Source: Sediminibacterium sp. Gen4 (lineage in GTDB: Bacteria > Bacteroidota > Bacteroidia > Chitinophagales > Chitinophagaceae). From it: a DNA stretch of 64,000 nt. Each line of letters opens with the position of its first letter. The first letter of the stretch is position 1. The position numbers were made by a program, and so were the translations under genes. The notes beneath the pieces are model-generated. The model did not search any database and was not told the origin of the DNA. It saw nothing but the letters and a program-made list of their open reading frames with translations. This document shows positions 1 through 9,186 of this stretch, in pieces. The stretch is taken from assembly GCA_013391385.1 (NCBI GenBank), contig JACBFI010000015.1, positions 1 through 64,000 of the forward strand, in the 5' to 3' direction.

Positions 1-45
1 TGCTTTTACAAGTTACTTTATCAGGTTTGGAGTTCCTACTGCTAA

Positions 46-1365
46 TCACTTGATACCGTATTTGTGCTTGTATCGCTCGTATAGCTGAGTATGCTTACTG
101 CTCAACTTGATACCACGACCTTGAATATACGCACTGTTAATAATGCTGCTCTTCATATCAAGGATATCTCCTTCACTGATTACAATATTAGCATCTTTAC
201 CCACTTCCAGGGTTCCGGTTTTGTCATCAATTCCGAGGATCTTAGCGGCATTGAGTGTAATAGCTTTTAATGCTTCTTCTTTACCCAAACCATAAGCCGC
301 AGCAGTTCCTGCATTAAAAGGAAGGTTTCTTCCTCTGTTCTGTGGATCATCGTCATTCAAACAAAACAGCACACCGGCTTTGTGTAAGGCTGTAGCGGCT
401 TTATAAGGCTGATCTACATCATCATCATCTAAAGTCGGAAGGTTGTGTTCTTGAGTAAGGATCACTGCAATATTGTGTTGCTTCAGCAGGTCGGCAATTT
501 GCCAGCTATCTGATGCGCCCACCAATACCACATCAAAACCAAACTCTTTCACGAAATCAATCGCTACCAGCATTTGTTTTACCTGTGAGCAGTGGATGAA
601 GAGTTTTTGTTTTTTCTCGAATAGTGCTTTAGTTGCTTCGAATTTCAGGTTGATTTCTTTACCTGCATCTTTTTGATGATAAGCTTTCGCTTCTCTGAAG
701 AATGCTTTCACGCCTTCAATTCTATCCAAAGCGGCTTTTACAGGATCGGCAGGCTGTTGTGGTCCAAGCAATGCGAGCAATGCTGCAAAGCGACCACCGC
801 CCGGACGGGCCAACAGACTGGGCATATAAAAGTGCATGCCATTATCGATTTTGTAAGCGGCATCCTCGTAGTTCCAGGCATCCAGTTGAACAACAGATGA
901 TTGTCCGGCAACGAGTTGTCCACCCGGCGCTACATGTGCTAACAAAATACCGTTAGCGCGTAAAGTATTGGTAACGATAGATTCAGCTTTATACGCAACG
1001 ATCGAATGAATAGACGGGTTCAATTCACCCAATTCATTGATATCTGTGCTTCCGCGAACACCGGAAATTTCCTGCAAGCCTAATGTAGAAGCAGGAAGAA
1101 TGATACCCGGATACACGTGTTTTCCTTTTGCATCTACGATTGTTTCTGCAGAAGGAGCACCGGCAGCAGCACCACTGTAGGTGATCTTACCATTGTCGAA
1201 AACCAGTGTTCCGTTTTCAATTACGGTACCATTTCCAACATGGATTACCGCATTGGTAATGGCGGTTTTTTTGTTTTGTTTGGGGGCAGGATACACATCA
1301 TCCTGTGCTGTTGCTGTACTAAGCACCAGCGAAAGAAGCCCTGTATATAAAAGTGTTTTTTTCAT
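46..1365 (-). CDS. Secreted amidohydrolase-family protein, probably metal-site degenerate
   Basis: A 439-residue protein of the imidazolonepropionase-like amidohydrolase superfamily, with an N-terminal Sec signal of about 20 residues, so periplasmic or exported. The N-terminal composite sandwich and the closing strand (KTGTLEVGKDANIVI) are clear. The usual HxH metal motif after PG(L/I)ID is absent: the segment reads YPGIILPASTLG. A later His (FIHCSQ) and an acidic LNDDDPQ segment remain. Its start lies 11 bp after the stop of the 1019-aa amidohydrolase on the same strand, so the two form an operon. Family membership is well supported. Substrate is unknown, and activity on its own is doubtful because of the lost HxH. 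Confidence 0.85.
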   Translation of the reverse strand: MKKTLLYTGLLSLVLSTATAQDDVYPAPKQNKKTAITNAVIHVGNGTVIENGTLVFDNGKITYSGAAAGAPSAETIVDAKGKHVYPGIILPASTLGLQEISGVRGSTDINELGELNPSIHSIVAYKAESIVTNTLRANGILLAHVAPGGQLVAGQSSVVQLDAWNYEDAAYKIDNGMHFYMPSLLARPGGGRFAALLALLGPQQPADPVKAALDRIEGVKAFFREAKAYHQKDAGKEINLKFEATKALFEKKQKLFIHCSQVKQMLVAIDFVKEFGFDVVLVGASDSWQIADLLKQHNIAVILTQEHNLPTLDDDDVDQPYKAATALHKAGVLFCLNDDDPQNRGRNLPFNAGTAAAYGLGKEEALKAITLNAAKILGIDDKTGTLEVGKDANIVISEGDILDMKSSIINSAYIQGRGIKLSSKHTQLYERYKHKYGIK

Positions 1366-1376
1366 GATGCGGTAGT

Positions 1377-4300
1377 TTATTGGTTATCTGCATGGATGTC
1401 TTCTGCCTCAATTTCTAACATGCCCAGTTTGTGGGAATGATCCAGACAGGTATGAACGTATTTGTAACTAGGTGTTGCAGGCATGGTTGGACGACCGCCG
1501 CGTTTTTCACCGACCATTTTATTGATCAGACGCATACGCTCTGCCAAAACTTGTTTACGCATAGCAGCATCTTTTTCACGATCGAAATAAATGATACCAT
1601 CTACCATGGTCTTTTCTGCTTTTGCATAAATGCTCAATGGATGATCGCTCCAAAGAACCAGATCGGCATCTTTACCAACTTTGATACTTCCTACTTTATC
1701 ATCTACATGCAACATCTTGGCAGGGTTGATGGTTACCATTTTCAACGCTTCTTCTTCGCTCAGTCCACCATACTTCACACTCTTTGCCGCTTCCTGATTC
1801 AAACGACGCGCCATTTCTGCATCATCAGAATTGATGGCAACATTCAATCCTACTTTGTTCATGATATAAGCGTTGTAAGGAATAGCATCGGTTACTTCAA
1901 CTTTATAAGCCCACCAATCAGAGAAGGTAGAAGCGGCAGCGCCATGCTCTTTCATTTTGTCTGCTACTTTATATCCTTCCAGAATATGCGTGAACGTGTT
2001 GATACGGAAACCGAATTTCTCAGCAACACGCATAGTTGCAGTGATCTCATTCTGAACATAAGAGTGACAAGTAATGTATCTTTTCTTGTTCATGATCTCA
2101 ACCAATGCATCCAGTTCCAAATCACGACGTGTTCCCTTTGGATCAGCTTTCAACGCTTTTTCATAAGCAACAGCACGAGAGAAAGCGTCTGTTAATACTT
2201 GTTCCACACCCATACGGGTATCAGGGAAACGATTGTTATTGCTAGATGAGGTACGCTTTACGTTCTCACCCAATGCAAACTTGATGAATGGATCTGCACC
2301 TTTGAATTTCAACCCTTCATCATCTGTACCCCAACGCAATTTGATCAATTGTGTTTGTCCACCAATGGTATTGGCAGAACCGTGCAGGATATGTGAAGTG
2401 GTAACACCACCGCTCAGCTGACGATAAATATTGATATCATCCGGATCCAGATTATCACCCATGCGCACTTCTGAAGTCACACTCTGCGCACCTTCGTTTG
2501 TAGATGCAGAAGCAATGTGTGAGTGTTCGTCGATGATACCAGCAGTAAGATGTTTACCGGTACCATCAATTACGGTAGCAGATGCTTCGCTTAGGTTTTT
2601 GCCAACACGTGCAATTTTACCGGCTTTCACTAATACATCTGTTCCTTCTAGTTTACCATCTTTTTCACTGGTCCAAACAGTAGCGTTTTTGATCAGGTAA
2701 GTACCTTGTGTAGGAATCGCATTTTCGGCAGCACCGAATGCGGTGAATGGATACATGGTGGCACCGATGAGATTTCCTCTGGTGTTCGTTCTGGTTGCAG
2801 AATCCTTTTTAGCAACAGGAGCTGCGCTCATTTTAGCGGTCCATGTCATTCTATTTCCTTCAGCATCTTCTGCTGTACCATTCCAGCTATCACCATTGCT
2901 GAATCCGCTGAAACGAATATTATTACGAGAACGCTTTTCCGGAGCGAAGCTGAATTTCACCGCTTTGCCATCAAAGTTAAAAGTAGCGTTTACGGTATCT
3001 TTTGCAATGACAGTAGCAGCGTTGTTACTTTTAACATCCATTGTATAAGATGTGGTTCCGCTTGCGCCTGTAATAGATAGTTGATATGTACCGGCAACAT
3101 TGTGCCAGTTACTTTCATTCACCGCATATTTTTTACCCTGTACCCAGTTTTGCAAAATAGAAGTTCTTTCAGCGAAAACGGGTCCTGTAGTGATCACGAA
3201 GTTGGCAAGTTTGCCGTTATCGAGACTACCCACTTTATCATATACGCCCAACCAAGTGGCAGGTGTTTTAGTCAATGCTTCCATAGCCGCTTTCTCAGAC
3301 AATCCCATTTCCATGGCTTTTCTGAGATTGGTCATGAATGTTCTGGCATCGCGAACATCGGCAGCTGTCAATGCGAATGAGATACCGGCTTTTTCAATCG
3401 CGGCCGGATTGGTAGGGGCCAGTTCCCAGTTTTTCATATCTGCCAGAGAAACCAAGCGAGCATCATTCGGGTCTTCTACATCCATTGCTGCAGGGAAGTT
3501 CAATCCAACGATCAATGGCGCTTTGGTAGCCGCCACTTCTTTGATGCGCTGGTATTCTTTACCGGTAGCTTTTAAAATGTATTGAACACCAAACTCATCA
3601 CCTACGCGATCAGCGCGCATCACATTCCAAAGATCTACACCCGCTCTATCTGATGGATCCATGATCTGAGGAAGTGTTTGCTGGTCGTTAAAATATTTTA
3701 AAGTGATATTGACACCATCACCCTGCTCTGTTGTAGCAACGGGATTGTTCTTATACCATTGTGCATCCAAGTATGTCTGACGCAACAAAGCAATAGTTCC
3801 CATTAAAGAACCAGGATAAGATTGTGTTGAAGTTCCTTTATTGAAAGACAGGTGCGCAGCAGCTTTTTCCTTTACGATCAGGAAATTGTCAGCATCATTT
3901 GCCAGCGTTACAACTGTTCCAGTACCACGAACGATACCATCTTTCTGGTGAGACAACACGGCACCAAAACCCATTTCACGAAGTGGGCGTGCGCGCGAAT
4001 CATCAGCAGAGAAAATTTTGTAAGCATGTACATCAGACTTTAATGCCTGATTCCATCCGTATGCTCCTTTTTGGTTCGAGGTCAACTGTGCAGGCGCATT
4101 AAAGTTAAATCCACCGGCTTGTTGTCTTTGTTGCTGGGGCATTCCATAATCACTGTAGATATCTATGAAGGAAGGATAGATGTATTTATCCTTGCAATCA
4201 ACCACAACAGCATCTTTCGGAATGGCAACGCCATTGCCTACCGATACAATTTTTCCATCACGAATAACCATTGTGGCATTGGTTAATGTGGTCTGTGCAT

Positions 4301-4436
4301 CTTTCACGATCGTGGCATTGGTAAATGCGTAACAACCATCACGCTTATCGCCAATACCATTGATGTGGAATGTTTCCTGGGCCTGTAGCAATGTAGCAAA
4401 CAGTAGCCCCGAAAACAGAAACTTGAGTCTTCTCAT
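1377..4436 (-). CDS. Tandem amidohydrolase fusion, secreted (1019 aa)
   Basis: Exported protein (signal peptide about residues 1-20) made of two amidohydrolase units. The first (about 40-440) has lost the HxH: its equivalent segment reads FIDIYSDYG. The linker (about 440-580) is beta-rich. The second unit (about 580-1000) keeps the metal ligands: HSH at 638-640, CHS with His791, THILEG with His817 and an NSDD acidic motif near 869-872. It also ends with the KVGSIKVGKDADLVLW closing strand. I therefore expect one active domain and one structural pseudo-domain. It is first in a two-gene minus-strand operon with the smaller amidohydrolase. A role in hydrolysing dipeptides, N-acyl amino acids or cyclic amides is plausible from the family but cannot be fixed here. 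Confidence 0.88.
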   Translation of the reverse strand: MRRLKFLFSGLLFATLLQAQETFHINGIGDKRDGCYAFTNATIVKDAQTTLTNATMVIRDGKIVSVGNGVAIPKDAVVVDCKDKYIYPSFIDIYSDYGMPQQQRQQAGGFNFNAPAQLTSNQKGAYGWNQALKSDVHAYKIFSADDSRARPLREMGFGAVLSHQKDGIVRGTGTVVTLANDADNFLIVKEKAAAHLSFNKGTSTQSYPGSLMGTIALLRQTYLDAQWYKNNPVATTEQGDGVNITLKYFNDQQTLPQIMDPSDRAGVDLWNVMRADRVGDEFGVQYILKATGKEYQRIKEVAATKAPLIVGLNFPAAMDVEDPNDARLVSLADMKNWELAPTNPAAIEKAGISFALTAADVRDARTFMTNLRKAMEMGLSEKAAMEALTKTPATWLGVYDKVGSLDNGKLANFVITTGPVFAERTSILQNWVQGKKYAVNESNWHNVAGTYQLSITGASGTTSYTMDVKSNNAATVIAKDTVNATFNFDGKAVKFSFAPEKRSRNNIRFSGFSNGDSWNGTAEDAEGNRMTWTAKMSAAPVAKKDSATRTNTRGNLIGATMYPFTAFGAAENAIPTQGTYLIKNATVWTSEKDGKLEGTDVLVKAGKIARVGKNLSEASATVIDGTGKHLTAGIIDEHSHIASASTNEGAQSVTSEVRMGDNLDPDDINIYRQLSGGVTTSHILHGSANTIGGQTQLIKLRWGTDDEGLKFKGADPFIKFALGENVKRTSSSNNNRFPDTRMGVEQVLTDAFSRAVAYEKALKADPKGTRRDLELDALVEIMNKKRYITCHSYVQNEITATMRVAEKFGFRINTFTHILEGYKVADKMKEHGAAASTFSDWWAYKVEVTDAIPYNAYIMNKVGLNVAINSDDAEMARRLNQEAAKSVKYGGLSEEEALKMVTINPAKMLHVDDKVGSIKVGKDADLVLWSDHPLSIYAKAEKTMVDGIIYFDREKDAAMRKQVLAERMRLINKMVGEKRGGRPTMPATPSYKYVHTCLDHSHKLGMLEIEAEDIHADNQ

Positions 4437-4605
4437 GGTAAGTTAAATTGGTTTTAGGAAGAGTTTAAAGCTACTGAATAAGCGTAGCGTATAAAACAGC
4501 TATTTTATTTTAAGGATGAATGCACGAAAACAATCGGTAAAATCGGAATTGCCCTTTAAATGTTTTCGGGGTTTAATAATCCGGGATAAATGGGTCCATC
4601 CATTC

Positions 4606-4637
4606 AAATAGCTACGGGCTTAAGCCCGTAGCTATTT
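4606..4637. terminator. Perfect 32-bp palindrome downstream of the iminopeptidase gene
   Basis: Two perfect 16-nt arms meet with no spacer, with a core CGGGCTTAAGCCCG. It lies 6 bp beyond the stop codon of the minus-strand proline iminopeptidase gene, so it probably ends that transcript. There is only a short T run, so it may instead act as an mRNA-stabilising hairpin or belong to a dispersed palindrome family. Confidence 0.6.
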
Positions 4638-4643
4638 AAAAGA

Positions 4644-5648
4644 TTATTTCCCGGCGTCGGTTTCTTTGATGAATTTGATGACACCGTCCATAAATACTTG
4701 TTGATCATCCCACATAGACAAATGGCTGCCATTCGGACAATACAGGTATTTCCCATTTTGAACCTGTTTGCTCATCCATTCCATATGTGCGGGGTCCATG
4801 GTGTCGTATTTAGCGCCAACCGTTAATGTGGGTACTGTAATTTTTGGAAGATCCGCTTTTCGATCCCAGGTAAGTAATCTGCCACCTACTTTAAACTCGC
4901 TCGGACCCTGCATCATCACATAAATACTTTCGTTGATGTGTTTGAAACAACGATTCACTGGTTCCGGCCATTCGGGCAGGCGGCAAAGGTGTTTGGTGTA
5001 GTACTCATTAAAGACAAGCTCTTGGTAGGTTGGATCTTTAAACAGTCCTTTCGCTTCATACTGCTGTAAAGAGTCTACCAACGACGGACGCATCCGGGAG
5101 CGAAGCACTCCATTGTATTTTTCGTAATCCGGAATGCTCGCCATCATATTGCAGATGATCAGCCCCTTTAGATTTTGTTGATACTTGAGCGCATACTCCA
5201 TCGCCAAAATACCACCCCATGAATTTCCGAGTATATAGAAATTGTCTTTGGTTAGTCCGAGCGCAGTTCTTACTTGCTCTACCTCCTCAACAAATCTTTC
5301 CGTTGTCCATAAGCTACTGTCTGTGGGTTGATCACTATAATATGAACCAAGTTGATCATATTCAATGATCTCAAAACCCTCTTTCGGAAAAAAGCTTTCA
5401 AAAGCTTCCATGTACTCATGTGTCATCGCCGGACCGCCATGCAGCAACAATACTTTCACACGAGGATTGTTACCAATGGTTTTGGTCCAAACTTTAAAAG
5501 TGCCGACATCGGTTTTGATGGGAATCATTTTGATACCGGCCACTTGAACTCCGGAGTCTTTGGTGGCAAAGTATTCTTGAACGGTTGTTGACTTTTGTTG
5601 GCAGGATACAATGAATACAAAAGAGAGTAATGCAAATAATATTCTCAT
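4644..5648 (-). CDS. Lipoprotein proline iminopeptidase-type alpha/beta hydrolase
   Basis: A 334-residue serine hydrolase likely to remove N-terminal proline from peptides. A lipobox (VSCQ, Cys16) predicts a lipid-anchored envelope protein, unlike the cytoplasmic enzyme of most bacteria. Visible motifs are the oxyanion HGGP at 70-73, the nucleophile elbow GNSWGG with Ser143, an Asp in VGAKYDTMD and the catalytic His in NGSHLS near the C terminus. The cap domain lies between about 165 and 260. The gene stands alone, with a terminator-like palindrome just downstream and the terminator of the upstream gene overlapping its leader. Peptide salvage fits the S9 peptidase and SusCD systems nearby. 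Exact specificity is inferred. Confidence 0.85.
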   Translation of the reverse strand: MRILFALLSFVFIVSCQQKSTTVQEYFATKDSGVQVAGIKMIPIKTDVGTFKVWTKTIGNNPRVKVLLLHGGPAMTHEYMEAFESFFPKEGFEIIEYDQLGSYYSDQPTDSSLWTTERFVEEVEQVRTALGLTKDNFYILGNSWGGILAMEYALKYQQNLKGLIICNMMASIPDYEKYNGVLRSRMRPSLVDSLQQYEAKGLFKDPTYQELVFNEYYTKHLCRLPEWPEPVNRCFKHINESIYVMMQGPSEFKVGGRLLTWDRKADLPKITVPTLTVGAKYDTMDPAHMEWMSKQVQNGKYLYCPNGSHLSMWDDQQVFMDGVIKFIKETDAGK

Positions 5649-5667
5649 AGCAATTGGTTTTATGAAA

Positions 5668-5693
5668 AAGGCCTATCCTTAAAGATAAGCCTT
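5668..5693 (-). terminator. Rho-independent terminator
   Basis: A 10-bp stem with one G-U pair and a 6-nt loop, followed on the minus strand by a T-rich stretch. It serves the 142-aa gene upstream on the same strand and overlaps the leader of the iminopeptidase gene. Confidence 0.6.
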
Positions 5694-5758
5694 CGTTGTA
5701 AATATTGCTAACAATATGAACTCGCTATTGTTGATGAGTGACCGTCAACGACCTGGGG

Positions 5759-6187
5759 TTATTCTTTTGTGGGAACCTCTATTTCACATACGTAATTGCC
5801 ATCCATATCTATAAATCGATAGACAAGAACAATATTATTTTCTCGAAAGTAGCCGGCTTTTGGGTCGGTTTTTAGCATGTTCTTTATGCGAAGCTTAGAT
5901 CCATTTAAAAGAGTAGCCGTATCAATATTTTCTTTGTTGTTTTTAATTAGAATATTATAGCGCAGCTTGTTTCCAACCAGCGCTTGTGTATTGACAAGTT
6001 CCGTCAAACTATCAATTTGAATTGGAGTTTGTTTGTTTGTGTAATTTGATATTTCTCGTAGTTCTTCACTGACGGTTAATACGGGTTCTTTGAACAAGGT
6101 CTTCAAAAGAGCGGTTGTTAAAAGCAAAACAAAAATGCCAATACCAATTCTAACAAGCAGCGATTGTTTCTTTCGTATTTCGTACAT
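5759..6187 (-). CDS. Hypothetical single-pass membrane protein (142 aa)
   Basis: Not recognised. Residues 1-11 are basic and polar, followed by one hydrophobic segment (about 12-28), so the protein is probably anchored in the inner membrane with the rest in the periplasm. The C-terminal part contains KNKENIDTATLLNGSKLRI and ends in a strand-rich stretch with EIEVPTKE. No Cys lipobox is present. The next gene downstream has its own leader and this gene has its own terminator, so it seems monocistronic. The reading frame is intact. It has no informative neighbours. Confidence 0.6.
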   Translation of the reverse strand: MYEIRKKQSLLVRIGIGIFVLLLTTALLKTLFKEPVLTVSEELREISNYTNKQTPIQIDSLTELVNTQALVGNKLRYNILIKNNKENIDTATLLNGSKLRIKNMLKTDPKAGYFRENNIVLVYRFIDMDGNYVCEIEVPTKE

Positions 6188-6294
6188 GATGGTTTATTAT
6201 ATAGACAAGATATAGAACCTTGAATAATAAGCGAAATTGAAGATTTATATATGTACAAAAGAGTTGGCGGGCTAGTTATGGAAAATTAGCTCGG

Positions 6295-6471
6295 TTGCCT
6301 TTGTTGGTCGCCCGACCAACAATTCAGCATCATCTACCCATATATACCATCAATATTTGCACATCAATCGGATTCACGCCACTTGCCTTTGTTGGTCGCC
6401 TGACCAACAATTCAATATCATCTTCCCATATATACCATCAATATCTGCACATCACTCGGATTCACGCCACT
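6295..6471 (-). repeat. Tandem 88-bp duplication of the mnmG 3' end
   Basis: Two near-identical units of 88 bp lie head to tail at 6295-6382 and 6383-6471. Each holds a perfect hairpin (TTGTTGGTC arms at 6301-6322 and 6389-6410) plus the last codons of mnmG. The outer copy still reads SGVNPIDVQILMVYMGR and a stop in the same strand, with a few substitutions (Ser to Ile). The functional gene ends in the inner copy at 6418. Confidence 0.85.
6389..6410 (-). terminator. Hairpin after mnmG, also duplicated at 6301-6322
   Basis: A 9-bp perfect stem with a 4-nt loop starts 8 bp beyond the mnmG stop. No T tract follows on the minus strand, so it is either a weak terminator or an mRNA 3'-end stabiliser. 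The second copy sits 88 bp further downstream as part of the tandem duplication. Confidence 0.5.
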
Positions 6472-8286
6472 GATTCGACTTGCTTGCCCGAGTGTACGTG
6501 GACGAATACGCTTGAACTTTTGCAATGCTTCATTGGATAAAGCGGATACGCGATCATAATCAAAGCTATCCGGAATTTGTGTGTTCTCCATTTGACTCAT
6601 ACGAGTGGCGATCTCTTGTTCCTTTTCAATGTAGCGTTCGTATTTGATCTGTATTTCCGCTTGTTCAATAGTATCGTTATTGAAGGAAGCCAGCGCATCT
6701 GCTAGGCCTGGAATGTTTTGCATTAAAGACGGCAGATCTACGTTGGGTCTTAAAATAATTTTAGAAGCTTTTTGTTTTTCTGAAATCGCTGCGGAGTCAA
6801 TACTTTCAAAGAAAGGGTTAATATGGTCGGGTTCAATATTGAATTCTTGTAAGATTTTTTTGATAGATGCCACGCCGTCTCTTTTGCTGACTACTTTATC
6901 CATTCTTTCTTGCGAAGCAAGTCCTAATCTATAACTCAATTCAGTTAAACGGAGATCGGCATTATCCTGACGTAGAAGTGTTCTGAACTCTGCTCTGCTC
7001 GTGAACATGCGATAAGGTTCATCGGTTCCTTTACTGATCAGGTCATCAATCAACACACCAATATAAGCTTCGCTTCTTTGTAAGATCACGGGTTCTAATG
7101 CTCTTGCTTTCTGGTGTGCATTGATACCTGCCATCAAACCCTGACAAGCCGCTTCTTCATATCCTGTGGTTCCATTGATCTGTCCGGCGAAGAACAGATT
7201 TGGTATCAGTTTGGTCTCCAGCGAATATTGTAATTGAGTAGGTGGAAAATAGTCGTACTCGATGGCATAACCCGGTCTGAAAATTCTGCAGTTCTCAAAA
7301 CCCGGAACAGTACGAATTGCTTCGTATTGCACGTCTTCGGGTAATGAAGTAGAGAATCCGTTTACATAGATTTCAACCGTATTCCATCCTTCGGGTTCTA
7401 CAAAGAGCTGATGTCTTTCACGATCAGCGAAGCGATTGATCTTGTCTTCGATACTCGGACAATACCTCGGTCCTGTTCCTTCAATTCTTCCCTGGAACAT
7501 CGGACTTCTGTCGAAGCCGGTTTTTAAAATATCGTGTACTTGTTCGTTGGTATAGGTAATATAACAGCTGCGTTGTTCGGCCGCTTTGATTCGGGGAACA
7601 TCGGTATAAGAAAAGCCAACGATTTCATCATCGCCTTTCTGCTCTTCCATTTTGCTGTAGTCAAGGCTACGCCCATCCACCCGAGGAGGTGTTCCTGTTT
7701 TCAAACGATCGCTTTCAAAACCCAGTTCCACCAATTGTTCGGTAATACCGGTAGCGGCTTTTTCGGCTACACGCCCACCCCCAAATTGTTTCTCGCCAAT
7801 ATGAATGATACCATTTAAAAAAGTACCACTCGTCACCACCACCGTTTTGGATTGGATCTCATGTCCTAATCCGGTTACTACGCCACAAGCCCTACCATCT
7901 TTGATGATAATAGAACGAACCATATCCTGATAGAAATCTACATTCGGGGTGTTCTCCAGCATCTCTCTCCACTTGGCAGCAAAGAGCATGCGGTCGTTTT
8001 GAGTACGCGGACTCCACATGGCCGGACCCTTACTGCGGTTCAGCATGCGGAACTGAATGGTGCTGAGGTCAGATACAATACCACTGTATCCACCCATGGC
8101 ATCGATCTCGCGAACGATCTGTCCTTTGGCAATACCACCCATGGCCGGGTTACAGCTCATCTGGGCAATGTTTTGCATGTTCATGGTTACCAATAAAACC
8201 TTGCTACCCAGATTGGCAGCAGCAGCGGCAGCTTCACAACCGGCATGTCCGGCCCCAACTACAATGACATCATATTGCGGAAACAT
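6418..8286 (-). CDS. mnmG: tRNA uridine-5-carboxymethylaminomethyl modification enzyme MnmG
   Basis: FAD-dependent half of the MnmE-MnmG complex that modifies U34 of several tRNAs in the cytoplasm. The N-terminal dinucleotide motif VVGAGHAGCEAA, the CNPAMGGIAKG segment, the GTPPRVDGR motif and the C-terminal RISGVNPSDV helix are all typical. Length (622 aa) matches the family. The ATG at 8284-8286 is preferred over an in-frame TTG three codons upstream because the Rossmann strand begins directly after it. The last codons have been duplicated downstream together with the hairpin. It is followed upstream by an HNH-like gene on the same strand with a 30-bp gap. Confidence 0.97.
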   Translation of the reverse strand: MFPQYDVIVVGAGHAGCEAAAAAANLGSKVLLVTMNMQNIAQMSCNPAMGGIAKGQIVREIDAMGGYSGIVSDLSTIQFRMLNRSKGPAMWSPRTQNDRMLFAAKWREMLENTPNVDFYQDMVRSIIIKDGRACGVVTGLGHEIQSKTVVVTSGTFLNGIIHIGEKQFGGGRVAEKAATGITEQLVELGFESDRLKTGTPPRVDGRSLDYSKMEEQKGDDEIVGFSYTDVPRIKAAEQRSCYITYTNEQVHDILKTGFDRSPMFQGRIEGTGPRYCPSIEDKINRFADRERHQLFVEPEGWNTVEIYVNGFSTSLPEDVQYEAIRTVPGFENCRIFRPGYAIEYDYFPPTQLQYSLETKLIPNLFFAGQINGTTGYEEAACQGLMAGINAHQKARALEPVILQRSEAYIGVLIDDLISKGTDEPYRMFTSRAEFRTLLRQDNADLRLTELSYRLGLASQERMDKVVSKRDGVASIKKILQEFNIEPDHINPFFESIDSAAISEKQKASKIILRPNVDLPSLMQNIPGLADALASFNNDTIEQAEIQIKYERYIEKEQEIATRMSQMENTQIPDSFDYDRVSALSNEALQKFKRIRPRTLGQASRISGVNPSDVQILMVYMGR

Positions 8287-8316
8287 AGTTTGCAAAGATA
8301 GTTCAGGCCAGAGGCA

Positions 8317-8931
8317 TTAGCTGAACTTTTTGAGTATTTCCCTTTCGAGTAATACATCTTTTAGAGCAGACCCCCTATTGACCTTGTCTAGTTCTTCAGA
8401 AGAAAGCGTCTTCAGCTGCTCAATGGTTTCTTTATTATTGGCTAGGTAAGCAATTGTTTTATCCTGTAGCCCCCAGTCTTCTGATTCAATTTCTTTCAGT
8501 TTGAGTAACAATAACTCGCAATCTTTGATTCCCGTGCGGTCAAATAGTTGTTGAAAGTAAGTTCTGGCGGCGATAAGATTGAAGGAATGAACGGGCTGAC
8601 CTTGCTCATCCAATGGCTGAACCCGCATGTTGATGAAGCTCCAACAAGATTTCAGGTCTTGTTCTTTGTCGAAATCAAAGAAAGACGCCGGAATGATATG
8701 TTCAAATTGCCAGGCCTTCCCATAGTTCTCCCAGGATATCCCGTCTGTAAACTGTAGACCAAACCATTCGCGGAGCATTACAATGTCTAAACCAAAGTAA
8801 ATACCATAGGTTTCACTAGGCTTTTGCTCCACCACATAGCGACGATACGCCAATTGCCACTTCCTTTTCTCCCTTAGGCGAAGCAAGGAATCGGTTATTT
8901 CTGTCTGCGGAGTCCACCTTTTTCTAGCCAT
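8317..8931 (-). CDS. HNH-like domain protein (204 aa)
   Basis: A 204-residue protein with an HNH-type core near residues 74-110: WQFEHIIPASFFDFDKE, then CWSFINMRVQP. This resembles the phage and HNH pattern of D/E-H-I-x-P followed by N-L/M-x-P. The first Asp of the usual DH pair is Glu here, which is tolerated in some HNH enzymes. The N terminus is basic and the C terminus is helical and charged. No zinc Cys pairs are present. It is placed 30 bp upstream of mnmG on the same strand and may be co-transcribed. Nuclease activity is inferred. The base composition resembles the neighbours, so it is probably a resident gene. Confidence 0.6.
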   Translation of the reverse strand: MARKRWTPQTEITDSLLRLREKRKWQLAYRRYVVEQKPSETYGIYFGLDIVMLREWFGLQFTDGISWENYGKAWQFEHIIPASFFDFDKEQDLKSCWSFINMRVQPLDEQGQPVHSFNLIAARTYFQQLFDRTGIKDCELLLLKLKEIESEDWGLQDKTIAYLANNKETIEQLKTLSSEELDKVNRGSALKDVLLEREILKKFS

Positions 8932-8948
8932 ACCCCAAAGTTAGGCAA

Positions 8949-9025
8949 TGTTTCAACCTGAAACTGGGATACGTGGAACAAATCTTCGGGTCATGTTTCA
9001 GGATGAAACTGTGTTTTGTGGAACA
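8949..9025. repeat. Imperfect direct repeat, two 32-bp units, 45-bp period
   Basis: Units at 8949-8980 and 8994-9025 share TGTTTCA, GAAACTG and GTGGAACA blocks at the same spacing. They are intergenic, between the HNH-like gene and ybeY. Function unknown. Confidence 0.55.
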
Positions 9026-9095
9026 CCTTCTATTTAATAAGAGCTTGATTATGATCTGCAAAGCCAATTTCAACTCTAATTTTCCCCTTGCGCGC

Positions 9096-9182
9096 CCTCC
9101 GTGTAACTCTGTGTCGTACTCTTTTACCTCTGTGGTTAAACCACGGAGTTTCACAGAGTACGGCACAGAGTTACACAGAGGT
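9096..9182. repeat. Long imperfect palindrome, dispersed family A
   Basis: Two roughly 42-bp arms built of CTCTGTG and ACTCTGTG words fold back around GGTTAAACC. A second copy with the same order of words is at 13211-13298. It ends 5 bp from the ybeY stop, so it could end ybeY transcripts arriving on the minus strand. Confidence 0.75.
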
Positions 9183-9186
9183 GGGT

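Noticed and set aside
1431-2195. 254-aa open frame on the plus strand
   Set aside because: Lies entirely inside the 1019-aa amidohydrolase in antisense and has no recognisable domain or codon pattern.
6295-6540. 81-aa open frame on the plus strand with internal repeats
   Set aside because: The repetition is explained by the tandem copy of the mnmG 3' end on the other strand.
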